Assembly (NCBI GenBank): GCA_032622095.1 | Contig: CP136069.1 | Coordinates: 14,432,450 to 14,496,449, forward strand | Reading direction: 5' to 3' | Length of the DNA stretch: 64,000 nt | From: Siphonodentalium dalli | Taxonomy: Eukaryota; Mollusca; Scaphopoda; Gadilida; Siphonodentaliidae | Part shown: positions 23,513-33,920 of the stretch, piece by piece | How the letters are laid out: the number at the start of each line of letters is the position of its first letter | Position numbering within the stretch: position 1 is the stretch's first letter | The notes under the pieces: model-generated | Databases searched by the model: none | What the model saw: the letters and a program-made list of their open reading frames with translations, nothing else | What the model was told of the DNA's origin: nothing | Position numbers and translations under genes: made by a program

Positions 23513-23793
23513 TCTGCTGCTCCCTGGTTCCAGTTTGTTTATAACTTCATATGTGAGTGGTAATAATGCATACATTCAACTATTCGGTTTGAATGTTGAA
23601 AGTTTTTCAACTTTAAAATGATTATATTGTGATATTTATGTTCCATATTGCTTTCATTTTCTTGAAGCCTCAAACTCTCGTAGTCGTGACGTCTAGATTA
23701 CGGCCTCCCAGGCTTTTCATTGATAATTGCCAGTAGCTTTAGAGGTTACTTGTATAAGACTAATATATAATTTATATATGTATGGCGTGTTCT
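23513..23793. other. Spacer between hydrolase and hairpin array
   Basis: No reading frame or motif recognised. Confidence 0.5.
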
Positions 23794-24365
23794 ACTTGCT
23801 TATCCAACTCTTTTGGCAAGTCAATTTAACAACTTGTACACTTCAACGATGTGTGTAAACTTTGTATACCATAACATAGTTTTATATATATGGCTTGCTT
23901 CTCCAACGCTTTGGACATGTCATTTGATAAATCGTACAGCAAATGTAGTAATGTACAGCTTTTCACGACTATAATATTGACTTGTTTCTCCGACACATCG
24001 GACAAGTCATATATCAAATCACACATTAAACATGGCTTGTTATACTAGGTCAAGCCTGACTTGCTTCGGACAAGTCATATATACATTTATACATATGTTG
24101 TGTGTGTAAACTTTCAGTAGGTTTGACTTTCCCCTCCACTTTCAGTAGGTTTGACTTGCTCCTCCGACGCTTCAGACAGGTCATGCACACAAATGGCACA
24201 TGTACAGGACGCGTAAACTTTTGGTATGGCTTGTTCTCCTTCGCATAGGTCAAGCCTGACTTGCTTCTCCGACGCTTCGGACAAGTCATGTAAAAATCAG
24301 CACACCTATAGTGCGTGTAAACTTTTGGTAGGTTTGACTTGCTCCTCCGACTCTTCGGACAAGTT
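23794..24365. repeat. Array of seven hairpin-forming units, spacing about 80-105 bp
   Basis: Each unit has the plan GACTTG - 5 nt - CCGA - 4 nt - TCGG - A - CAAGTC. Units start near 23794, 23892, 23979, 24058, 24153, 24258 and 24336. The units at 23979 and 24258 are perfect. The units at 23794 and 23892 have CCAA paired with TTGG instead, and the unit at 24058 has lost the inner stem. Phrases such as GTAAACTTT(T)GGTAGG and CTAGGTCAAGCC lie between units. The array sits between the hydrolase and Gag. Minus-strand frames here simply translate the repeat. Confidence 0.85.
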
Positions 24366-24736
24366 ACGCAAACAAATTGCACATCTACAGCAGGACGCGT
24401 AAACTTTCAGCAGTGCCATGTAATACTGGTATGCTTGTTCTTATACGCCTAGGTCAAGTCTTGTAACAAATTCAAAGTAAGGCGTATCAGTACATATTAT
24501 TGGGGTTTAGTCTATGATTTGGGCAAGCATGAGTCATTATTCAAGCTGTGGGATAATTAATCTTACCATGTTGATTTACAACCAGCAAAGACATTTTCCT
24601 GACAGGTTACTCATCAATTGTCACACTATCCATGTATACTTTTCATCTTGAATAATGAATATTCTTTAATATTTACACCAGGTATAATTTCTACCAGATC
24701 CACTTCTGCGGTTGAGACTTACCAGTGTAATTAGAG

Positions 24737-25978
24737 ATGCCAGGTCGTGGTCGTCCAAGGGAGAGAGTGGTAGCTACACGCCGTGCCACTGCTCTTGCTA
24801 ATAGAAGGCAGTCGCGATCAGAGCCCATGAGCTCCTGTAATCAGGCTTCGGGGCCGCAGCAACGGGGTCGTACCCGTCAATCAAATCGTGGACATGCTCA
24901 AACATCTACTAATGTTAGTTCGGATACAACAAGGCAGACTCCCCATGGGCGTACCGTCTTTCAGACTAATCAAAGACGTGAACAGTCAAGTTCACATTCT
25001 CGAGCACGCGGTTCGAGGTCATGTGTATCATCCCCGAAACGGGGTCGTAAGCGTTCCAGACAGCAGTCTTTGCCAGGTAGTTCACCTAGTCATTCTTCAA
25101 GTCACTCCATGACAGATTCCGATGTTTCTGAAGACCCTATATATTCATTTATGTCTCCAGTCAAAACTGTTCTGGGTGCTTCTGCTTCCTCGCTTGAGCG
25201 GGATGCAGGAGTATCCCCTTCAACCAGTCAATTTCAATCAATTTCTATACCATTGACTGCTTCAATTTCTAGTAAAGTTAAGGGTAAAATATGGGGTGAT
25301 GAATATATTGAATTTTCAACATTACTGCCAGCAGCTCCCACCCGATCCCCTGTACAGGCCCGGTGGATTGACAATTTGACACCCCTGTTGGGAAGGTCTT
25401 GTCATCAGCACCAGCTGAACCTAAAGTTATTTCTACCATTGAGAGGTGGCTGGATGCCTACGAGATCTACATGTCTGTTTATTTGGAAAAGTTCCCCCAG
25501 TCTGCTATTCCAATGATAAAATACCAGTCGAACATTAGACATCTGGCATCCATAAGAGCAGATTGGGTATTTTATGATAGATCATTTCGAGAGTTACATC
25601 AACATAACACAGGGATGGGGTGGGACTGCTGGCATTGGGAGCTGTATATGCGGGCGAAAGAGCCAATGGCTTTCTCGGCACCTGTCGGTAACAGGATCTA
25701 TAATGATCAAAGGAAACAGAATAACCAGTTTGGCTCTGATAACCATGTACCTGTTGGATTTTGTAAGCGGTACCATGGGGGTGTTTTGTCTCTTTAGCCA
25801 ATGCAGTTATAACCACAAATGTTTCAAATGTGGATCTCTGCATAAAGCTATAAATTGTTCTAAAGGGACTTCTCAGCCAAATTCAACCTTTCGAGGCAAG
25901 GGAGCTGGATTTGTGTCGTCCGCAGGTGCAAAACAACGCAGAAGTCTGTCAGCTCCCAACGCCAATCAGAGTAAATAG
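24737..25978 (+). pseudogene. Gag-like protein of the Ngaro-like element, frameshifted
   Basis: The frame opens at ATG 24737 with a long Arg/Ser/Gln-rich, disordered, basic N-terminus of about 150 residues. It continues with SSKVKGKIWGDEYIEFSTLL, typical of DIRS/Ngaro Gag central regions. A shift near 25400 moves to the frame with STIERWLDAYEIYMSVYLEK. A further shift near 25780 leads to a zinc knuckle with C-X2-C-X3-H-X4-C (CFKCGSLHKAINC) and a Cys/Tyr/His stretch just before it. Gag packages element RNA. At least two shifts break it. Confidence 0.8.
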
Positions 25979-27460
25979 ACTGCGCGAAATGCTTGATGGC
26001 TATGACAAAACTTTGGGAGAATTTGTGATAAAAGGTTTTGAAATTGGTTTTGACATGGGTTCCCAAACTGCAACTTCAGGCCATGCAGGAAACCTTAAAT
26101 CTGCTTTGGAAAATCCAGACATAGTAGCAGAGAAGTTGAATAAAGAGGTATTAGCAGGCAAAATTGCCGGGCCATTTTACCAGCCTCCTGTTGACAATTT
26201 AATTATCTCACCTATTGGTCTTGCTTGTCGAAAAATCAACCCCGAGCACTTATCGCCTAATTCATCACCTTTCATTTCCACATGGATTCTCAGTAAATGA
26301 TGGGATACCCGAGGAAATTTCATCAGTTTCCTATGAAACTATCCAAGATGCAATCTCAATTATTACAGATATCGGCCCTTCATGCATTTTGGCAAAATTT
26401 GATATAAGAAATTCATTCAGGACAACTCGCAGTACACCCAATGAACTACCCCCAGCTCTGGATCCATTTTGGAAAAAATTATTACTTTGACAGATGCCTC
26501 CCAATGGGGGTCGGTCAAGCTGCTTCATTTTTGAGCGTTTTAGTACAGCTTTGTCCTGGGTTTTCCTAAGCGTTGGCGTAGGGCGAATGGTGCATGTGTT
26601 AGATGATTTTCCTGGTTCTGGAGAGGGGTCACAGGGCTTGCGAGAATAGTCTGAAGACCGCGTTAGATGTTTGTGATTAATTGATTAATTGGGGGGTCCC
26701 ATATGCAGAGGAAAAAAACGGTTTTAACCAGCGCAGACCATAACATTTCTTGGCATTGAGTTGGACATAGCAACAATTTCTGCACGTCTCCCGATGGAAA
26801 AGTTAGCCAAGTGTAAAAATTTCATCGAAATGTTTCTCCAACGGAGGGAAGCTACGCTCAGAGAGTTCTAGTCATTGATTGGCCTTCTCAGTTTTACATG
26901 CTCTGTGATAATACCAGGGCGAGCATTTCTACGGCGGATGATTAATTTAAACAGTTGGTGTCAAAAAAGCACATCACAAAATTCGAGTGACTCACATCGT
27001 TAAATCTGATCTCAAGGATATGGTTATCATTTCTTCAGTCCGTTAATGGGAAGTCATTTTTCTTCAACAAACCGTGGGAAACTAACCAAGCAATTACACC
27101 TCTGGACTCATGCTTCAGGTGCATATGGTTGTGGGGAAAATTTTGGGCTCAAAATGGTTAGTAGTTCCTTGGCAGCCAGAGGAGATGAATATTGCAATTC
27201 TGAATTTTATCCAATTATGTTAGCAATCAAAAATTTGGGGGCATGAACTTAGTAATAGAAGAATACCTTTTCACTCAGACAACCAATCAGTAGTTAGTAT
27301 AGTTAACAAACAAACAACACGAGATACTAAGCTCTTGGGGCTTCTGAGACTTTGGGTTTTGTCTTGTTTAGTCCCATAATATACAGTTTAGGGCAATGTA
27401 TATACCGGGTGTTGAAAATATTCAGGCTGATCTGGTTAGTAGGTTTCAATTTCAGGCATT
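25930..27460 (+). pseudogene. Reverse transcriptase and RNase H of the Ngaro-like element, heavily broken
   Basis: The region begins with TPIRVNRLREMLDGYDKTL and LIISPIGLACRK (26190-26235), the usual lead-in to RT in DIRS/Ngaro Pol. After a shift, YRLIHHLSFPHGFSVNDGIP (RT finger) and LAKFDIRNSF follow up to 26415. The catalytic motif appears as HVLDDF near 26593-26610. After several stops, RNase H is seen as LWTHASGAYGCG (27080-27130), with His where the first catalytic Asp is expected. SEFYPIMLAI and, in another frame, HSDNQSVVSIVNKQT (about 27270-27320) follow. IPGVENIQADLVSRFQ at about 27404 is the conserved linker to the recombinase. There are more than six stops or shifts. Confidence 0.85.
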
Positions 27461-27469
27461 CCGGAGGCT

Positions 27470-28473
27470 ATGCCCGGGAGCACAACTAAATCCTGTTCCG
27501 GTACCTACAGAGCTAAAGTTGGAGAACTTACTGAAACTGGGAATTTCCTGCTCTACAATGGCCTAACACCCCCGTACTCATGCAACGTATGCCAGTGTGC
27601 GCAGTAACTACATATCATTTTGTACGAATATCGCCTCTCAGCCTTTCCCAGCTACCACCGAGACAATTTCTCTATTCACAGCTTATCTATACAGGAAAGG
27701 CCTGGCCTATAGGACAATTCGGGCTATGTTGTCAGCCATCTCCTATTTTCATAAATTGCAGAACTTCCCCAGACCCGGTATCAGACTTTAAGATACAGAA
27801 GATGTTGGTGGGTACCAAGAGGTTGCGTTCATGCCCATATCGCCGCAAGCCAATTACTCCAAATATCCTAGGAAACTTCTGGATTCTTTGGATGTAGTAG
27901 TAAACACACAATATGCTCGAGCCCTGTACCTGCCATCATTCACATCTGCATTTTTTGCCTTTGCGAGGATTGGTGAGTTCTATCCGACAACATTAATCGG
28001 TAAAAATAAAGTTATCCAATTTGGGGACTTTAGTATTTTCAAGGGGTAAACACCGAATGACTTTAATATTCAGCCACTTCAAACATAACATCGGGGCAAG
28101 ACCACATAACATTCACATTGATGGACAAAACAGCCCTATTTGTGCCATCAGGGCGATGAGGACATACTTACACGGCAGGGGAGACCACCCTGGTCCACTG
28201 TTCGGATTGCCAAGCGGGTATCCAGTATTATATGCCCAATTTGAGTCTGTTCTTAAAACATGCCTTAATGTTTGTGCATTAGATCACATTCTGATTACAC
28301 CTCATATTTTTCGTATGGATGGAGCATGCTGGGCGGCTAAGAGGGGATATTCGGATGCCCAAATCAGACTTATGGGGCAGATGGAAATCAAACGCTTTTC
28401 CTCACCTACATTAGGGACTGATATAGTAAATTTGTTTGCTGCACTTCGTTTGAGCGAGTGTAGTACATTGTAG
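27470..28473 (+). pseudogene. Tyrosine recombinase of the Ngaro-like element, broken
   Basis: The recombinase would join the circular DNA intermediate to a target. The N-terminal SAM-like helices read FTAYLYRKGLAYRTIRAMLS (about 27680-27740). Box-A arginine is in FAFARIGEFY near 27955. After a shift near 28045, the frame to 28473 holds box B: TPHIFRMDGACWAAKRGYSD with the His-X-X-Arg pair, then AQIRLMGQM, where Trp or His normally follows the Gly. The segment where the nucleophilic Tyr is expected reads KRFSSPT, so the catalytic Tyr appears lost. One in-frame stop is at 27789. Confidence 0.87.
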
Positions 28474-29047
28474 TCTCAATAGCACATGCCCCTTTTACTT
28501 GTGCAAGGTCAGCCTTTGGTTTGCTAATAATAATATACATATATATATAATAATAAGTCATTGTATTCATGTTAATTTCATGAGGTGGTCAGGGGTGGCA
28601 TATCTTCGTTTGAGCGAGATGTGCAATTTATTCATAGCATACTCTTTCTGTGTATATAGGTAGTTTGCTCGAATTACGGCCACTGATTAAAGTGGGTCTG
28701 TGTCTCTAGTCTAGGATGTGTATAAATAGAGATATATCATTCAAATGTTATACCGTTATATTTTTTCCAATGTTATGCCATTGTTACTATGCCGGGTAAA
28801 TATAGTTATATCATCCAGATGTTGTGTGATGTACATGAATATATGTTTCATGCCTCTGCTTTCATTCAGCAGGTAGCGGGGAGATTTTGTCCCATGAATT
28901 ATAATTTTTAGAAAATTTCTGGGTGGATAAATTGGGGGGGGGGGGGGGGGGGGGGGTGTAAGTTCTGATCATTTGCCAGAGTGGATGCGTTCCACGGTTA
29001 GCTTTTTTGGGGGGTCAAAATGCTTGTTACTGCATGCACTTCGACTA
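28474..29047. other. 3' non-coding part of the element with a 23-G run
   Basis: No frame. An uninterrupted G run covers 28934-28956, about 90 bp before B1. Its length in the assembly may be unreliable. TTCGTTTGAGCGAG occurs at 28445 and again at 28606, a small internal repeat. Confidence 0.6.
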
Positions 29048-29210
29048 TGGCGCTTGTGGGACCAAATAAGGGCGTACATTTGGATTAGATGAAATCCTAA
29101 AGTTTAGACCAATATGTTTCGGCTACCTGTTCAAATTTCCTTTCATTTATTATTAAAGGCAGTCATTCAGGCAAACCTTTCGTTGTTATCACATGACCAT
29201 GTGGAATAAA
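29048..29210 (+). repeat. Ngaro-like element, repeat B1
   Basis: A 163-bp sequence from TGGCGCTTGTGGGACC to CATGTGGAATAAA, repeated at 29759-29922 with about 11 substitutions and one indel by eye. It directly abuts A2. Confidence 0.9.
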
Positions 29211-29211
29211 A

Positions 29212-29604
29212 CAGAGTTGCACAGCGACAGATTTATCCCTCAGAGTCATGCCACACTGATCCGTAATAGAACATGTGCACCCCAGTGTTTATATAACTAA
29301 AAATAGAACCGATGCAAGATCATATGTCATTAACACGGGCAAGCGCTTTCACTAAACTAAAGTGCGCTCAGTGATACATGAATGTTAATTTCCCTAATCA
29401 CGAATACAAATTCACAACAGTACTGGGTTTTACTTTCTTCTCAATTCTTGTTTAAGTTATCCATGTACTAATCAATCATTAAATGAAGGCCCTTGGGCCA
29501 GTGATAAACGGACCTATATTTCGGAAGCGGCTTAATATGGAAAGTACAAGGTCACGGCCTTTTTGTTAGCTCCGAATTCATATATAAGTCTGTTTACTTT
29601 GCTC
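29212..29604 (+). repeat. Ngaro-like element, repeat A2
   Basis: Second copy of A1, about 97-98 percent identical by eye, from CAGAGTTGCAC to TTTGCTC. It does not continue into the sequence that follows A1. Confidence 0.92.
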
Positions 29605-29758
29605 CCGCCCTCCCACCATTGAGGTGCAATTCGACCTTTGACATTTAAATTTCCTTTCAGAGACGTTACTTAACCCATATGTTCAGCTAGTTATTTCCAG
29701 GTTGTTCCCATGCTTTAGGACTCCACTATGTTACGGATAGCTTCTCTATTCTGTGACG
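29605..29758. other. 154-bp segment between A2 and B2
   Basis: It matches neither the sequence after A1 nor that before B1, as far as I can see by eye. It begins CCGCCCTCCCACCATTGAGG. Confidence 0.6.
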
Positions 29759-29922
29759 TGGCGCTTGTGGGACCAAAAAAAGGGCGTAAATTTGGATTAG
29801 ATGAAATCCTAAAGATTAGACCAATTTGTTTCGGCTACCTGTTCTAATTTCCTTTCATCCATTATTAAAGGTAGTCAATCAGGCAAACCTTTCGTTGTTA
29901 TCATATGACCATGTGGGATAAA
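29759..29922 (+). repeat. Ngaro-like element, repeat B2 (right end)
   Basis: Second copy of B1, ending CATGTGGGATAAA. The next bases resume the ~300-bp repeat that the element interrupted. Confidence 0.9.
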
Positions 29923-30250
29923 TGACTATTCTGGCACTATATAGAGATAACTAAGATTCTGAACCCACCTTATTTTATAGCCTGGTCGCAAAAGTATAGT
30001 TGACATGAATAATATGTCAACATTGGTCATTATCGCTCTACAAATTTATATCGGTTCATTGGTATCAAACCATATTTCCCTGTATTGCCCATCCCTCCCC
30101 CAATTTATTTTTACATTGCCTTGTAACTTTTGCTTCAACATGCCGAGTTCCGCTCCAGATGATACAAAATTGACAACATTTCGCAATGTAAACAGGTTTC
30201 AAACTCATCTTATCCGAGAAAAACTCGAAGAAATGTGTATATAAGGTGTA
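29923..30250. repeat. Continuation of the split ~300-bp repeat, then unique sequence
   Basis: CACTATATAGAGATAACTAAG and then TCAACATTGGTCATTATCGC resemble the same phrases near 22150 and 21860. The frame 30005-30244 is not recognised. Confidence 0.6.
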
Positions 30251-30314
30251 CTCACATTTGTGAGGTAAACTGCGTTAAAAACCAATGGTCCCAAGTCAAG
30301 GTCCAAAATCCCCA

Positions 30315-30480
30315 ACACACTGATGTGAGGTTTAATGATAACTCCATCTACATAACCTAACCAATATAATGATGTGAGGTTTAGTAATAACTTCATCCAC
30401 ATTAACATAAATATGTGAGGTTAATGATAACTCCATCTACATAACCAATATTAGGGTGTGAGGATTAATGATTACCTAAA
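30315..30480. repeat. Minisatellite, unit about 45-50 bp
   Basis: Four imperfect units of TGTGAGGTTTAATGATAACT followed by CCATCTACATAACC and an AATAT spacer. Confidence 0.75.
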
Positions 30481-30493
30481 TGCAGGTGAATTT

Positions 30494-30655
30494 TGACGTC
30501 ATATAATTTTTCTATATTTCTATACCATGAAGGAAAACACCGGGTAGGTTTTTTGGTGGAATTTACATGTGACTTCCGGTCGGTCACAGCGCAGAATCCA
30601 TCAGAAACCACAGGGTGCTCCGATATAACGGAGGAATATTCAGACAACAACAACT
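30494..30655. repeat. Direct repeat, right copy
   Basis: Partner of 20988-21159, including the CTCCGATATAACGGAG hairpin and the ATTCAGACAACAACAAC end. Confidence 0.75.
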
Positions 30656-30713
30656 GATCAAATTCATTCTCAGAATACATATTCATTATTAGGTCAACTT
30701 ACTTTGTAAGTTT

Positions 30714-33700
30714 GAGCTATTGCCATGGGTTGGCATCCGTCGTCCATGTGTGCATGTGTGTCCGTCAACAATTTCCTTTGGCACGGGCTACAGGTCGTAC
30801 CTTTGGTCTGATCTTTATGGAGATCGTGAATGTTTACATTGACATGTAAATGGGAACGAGTCAGTTTGGGGTCATTGGCCAAAAAACATGGCCGCTGATG
30901 GCCATCTTGGATTTCAAAATTAAATCGATTGTCGCGGTCTACAGGTCGTACTGTTTGTCTGATCATCATGAAATTTGTCATGGATGTTAATAATGACATG
31001 CAGATGGGGACGACTCATTTTGATGTCGTTCGGCCAAAAAAACATGGCCGCCAGCAGCCATCTTTGATTTTACTCTTTGCATGACTAAATCGTTTGGCAC
31101 AGGCTACAGGTCGTAACTTTGGTCAGATCATTATGAAATTTGTCATGAATGTTGACATTGACATGCAGTTGGGAAGGAGTCATATTTTGGGGTCGTTCGG
31201 CCAAAAATTATGGCCGCTGGCAACCATCTTGGATTTCAAAATTAAATCGATTGGCACAGTCAACAGTTCGTAATGTTGGTCTGATTATCCTGAAATTTGT
31301 CATGGATGTTGATAATGACATGCAGATGGGGACGACTCATTTTGATGTCGTTCGGCCAAAAAAACATGGCCGCCAGCAGCCATCTTTGATTTTACTCTTT
31401 GCATGACTAAATACTTTGGCGCAGGCTACATGTCGTAGCTTTTGTCGGATCTTCATGAAATTTGTCATGGATGTTAAGAATGACATGTAGATGGGAACGA
31501 GACATATTGGGGTCATTCGGCAAAAGAAAATGGCCGCCAGCAGCCATCTTGAAATTTACTCTTTGCATGACTAAATCGTTTGGCACAGGCTACAGGTCCT
31601 AACTTTGGTCAGATCATTATGAAATTTGTCATGAATGTTGACATTGACATGCAGATGGGAAGGAGTCATATTTTGGGATCGTTCGGTCAAAAATTATAGC
31701 CGCTGGCAACCATCTTGGATTTCAAAATTAAATCGATTGGCACAGTCAACAGTTCGTACAGTTCGTCTGATTATTATGAAATTTGTCATGGATGTTAATA
31801 ATGACATGCAGATGGGAACGAGTCATGTTGGGGTCGTTTGGCCAAAAACATGGCCTCCAGCAGCCATCTTGGATTTTACTATTTGCTTGACTAAAACCTT
31901 CGGCACAGGCTCTAGGTCGTACCTTTAGTCAGATCATTATGATATTTGTCATGGCTATTGACATTGAAATGTAGATGGGAAAAAGTCATTTTGGGGTTGT
32001 TTGACAAAAAACATGGCCGCCAGCGGTCATCTTGGATTGTAAAATTCAATACATTAGCACGGGCTACAGGTCGTATCTTTTTGTCAGATCATCATTAAAT
32101 TTGTCATGGATGTTAAAATTGACATGTAGATGGGAAACGGGTAATTTTGGGTCGTACGACCAAAAACATGGCCGCCAGCAGCCATCTTGAATTTTACTCT
32201 TTGCATGACTAAATCCTTAGGCAAGGGCTACAAGTCGTATCTTTGGTCCTATCATCATTAGATTTGTCATGTATGTTAACAATTACATGTAAAAAGAAAA
32301 TGGCCGCCAGCAGCCATCTTGAAATTTACTCTTTGCATGACTAAATCGTTTGGCACAGGCTACAGGTCGTAACTTTGGTCAGATCATTATGAAATTTGTC
32401 ATGAATGTTAACATTGACATGCAGATGGGAAGGAGTCATATTTTGGGGTCGTTCGGCCAAAAATTATGGCCGCTGGCAACCATCTTGGATTTCAAAATTA
32501 AATCGATTGGCACAGTCAACAGTTCGTAATGTTCGTCTGATTATCCTGAAATTTGTCATGGATGTTGATAATGACATGCAGATGGGGATGACTCATTTTG
32601 ATGTCGTTCGGCCAAAAAAACATGGCCGCCAGCAGCCATCTTTGATTTTACTCTTTGCATGACTAAATACTTTGGCGCAGGCTACATGTCGTAGCTTTTG
32701 TCGGATCTTCATGAAATTTGTCATGGATGTTAAGAATGACATGTAGATGGGAACGAGACATATTGGGGTCACTCGGCAAAAGAAAATGGCCGCCAGCAGC
32801 CATCTTGAAATTTACTCTTTGCATGACTAAATCGTTTGGCACAGGCTACAGGTCCTAACTTTGGTCAGATCGTTATGAAATTTGTCATGAATGTTGACAT
32901 TGACATGCAGATGGGAAGGAGTCATATTTTGGGGTCGTTCGGTCAAAAATTATAGCCGCTGGCAACCATCTTGGATTTCAAAATTAAATCGATTGGCACA
33001 GTCAACAGTTCGTACAGTTCGTCTGATTATTATGAAATTTGTCATGGATGTTAATAATGACATGCATATGGGAACGAGTCATGTTGGGGTCGTTTTGCCA
33101 AAAACATGGCCACCAGCAGCCATCTTGGATTTTACTATTTGCTTGACTAAAACCTTCGGCACAGGCTCTAGGTCGTACCTTTAGTCAGATCATTATGATA
33201 TTTGTCATGGCTATTGACATTGACATGTAGATGGGAAACAGTCATTTTGGGGTTGTTTGACAAAAAACATGGCCGCCAGCGGTCATCTTGGATTGCAAAA
33301 TTCAATACATTAGCACGGGCTACAGGTCGTATCTTTTTGTCAGATCATCATTAAATTTGTCATGGATGTTAAAATTGACATGCAGATGGGAAACGAGTAA
33401 TTTTGGGTCGTTCGATCAAAAACATGGCCGCCAGCAGCCATCTTGAATTTTACTCTTTGCATGACTAAATCCTTAGGCAAGTGCTACAAGTCGTATCTTT
33501 GGTCCTATCATCATTAGATTTGTCATGTATGTTAACAATTACATGTATATGGGAAACGACTCATTTTGGGTCATTCAACCAAAAAACCTGGCCGCCAGCA
33601 GCCATCTTGTATTTTACTCTTCACATGACTAAATCCTTTGACACGGGCTACAGGTCGTATCATTTGTTGGATCATCATGGAATTTGTGATAGATGTTAAC

Positions 33701-33800
33701 AATGACATGCAAATGGGAACGAGTCTTTTTTGGGCCATTTGGCAAAAAACAACATGGCTGTCGCGGCCATCTTGGATTTTAATCTTTGCATAACTAGGCC
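30714..33800 (+). repeat. Satellite array, about 160-bp monomers, with 1256-bp higher-order duplication
   Basis: About 19 monomers carry the phrases GGCACAGGCTACAGGTCGTA, GATCATTATGAAATTTGTCA, TGACATGCAGATGGGAACGA and CATGGCCGCCAGCAGCCATC. Blocks at about 31098-32291 recur at 32354-33547 (offset 1256 bp) with a few percent difference, so roughly eight monomers were duplicated as a unit. The first monomer is preceded by GGTTGGCATCCGTCGTCCAT and GTCCGTCAACAATTTCC. Frames of 85-97 codons here are by-products that repeat with the unit. Confidence 0.92.
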
Positions 33801-33920
33801 TTTGAACTTTCCGCATTCCTAATCGCTCCATTTACTGTAACACATGAAATTATTCCCTTCCCAAGTTGAGCTACAGTGAAATTGACACTTTCATAATTAC
33901 ATTTCAGTCAATTCACATTT
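33801..33920. repeat. Interspersed-repeat 3' flank of the satellite
   Basis: The phrases GCTCCATTTACTGTAACACA and CCCAAGTTGAGCTACAGTG recur on the opposite strand at 63050-63150. The first also recurs near 46590-46620. The satellite is therefore embedded in a dispersed repeat. Confidence 0.7.

Larger units (their letters stand above)
22431..29922 (+). mobile_element. Ngaro-like tyrosine-recombinase retrotransposon with split direct repeats, decayed
   Basis: Ends: A1 (22431-22822) at the left; B1 (29048-29210), A2 (29212-29604) and B2 (29759-29922) at the right. A1 matches A2 and B1 matches B2, the split-direct-repeat arrangement of Ngaro elements, which replicate through a circle and integrate by a tyrosine recombinase without target duplication. 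Between them, all on the plus strand, lie an SGNH hydrolase, a hairpin array, Gag, RT/RNase H and the recombinase. B1 abuts A2 as expected for a former right-end/left-end circle junction. The coding region is broken by many stops and shifts. Length is about 7.5 kb, with no DIRS-type methyltransferase seen. Confidence 0.88.

Noticed and set aside
23794-24365. CRISPR-like regular repeats
   Set aside because: Units are diverged, spacing is irregular, the context is a eukaryotic retrotransposon and no cas genes are present.
24050-24382. 110-codon minus-strand frame with repeated KRRRSKS motifs, like a tandem nuclear-localisation signal
   Set aside because: It is a translation of the hairpin array, antisense to every recognisable frame of the element.
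22431-29604. Ordinary LTR retrotransposon with A1 and A2 as LTRs
   Set aside because: The B1/B2 repeats around A2, the tyrosine-recombinase remnant instead of integrase, and the lack of a target duplication fit Ngaro better.
31149-33184. Several 85-97-codon frames with near-identical proteins
   Set aside because: They lie in the satellite and repeat with its 1256-bp period; they are by-products of the repeat.
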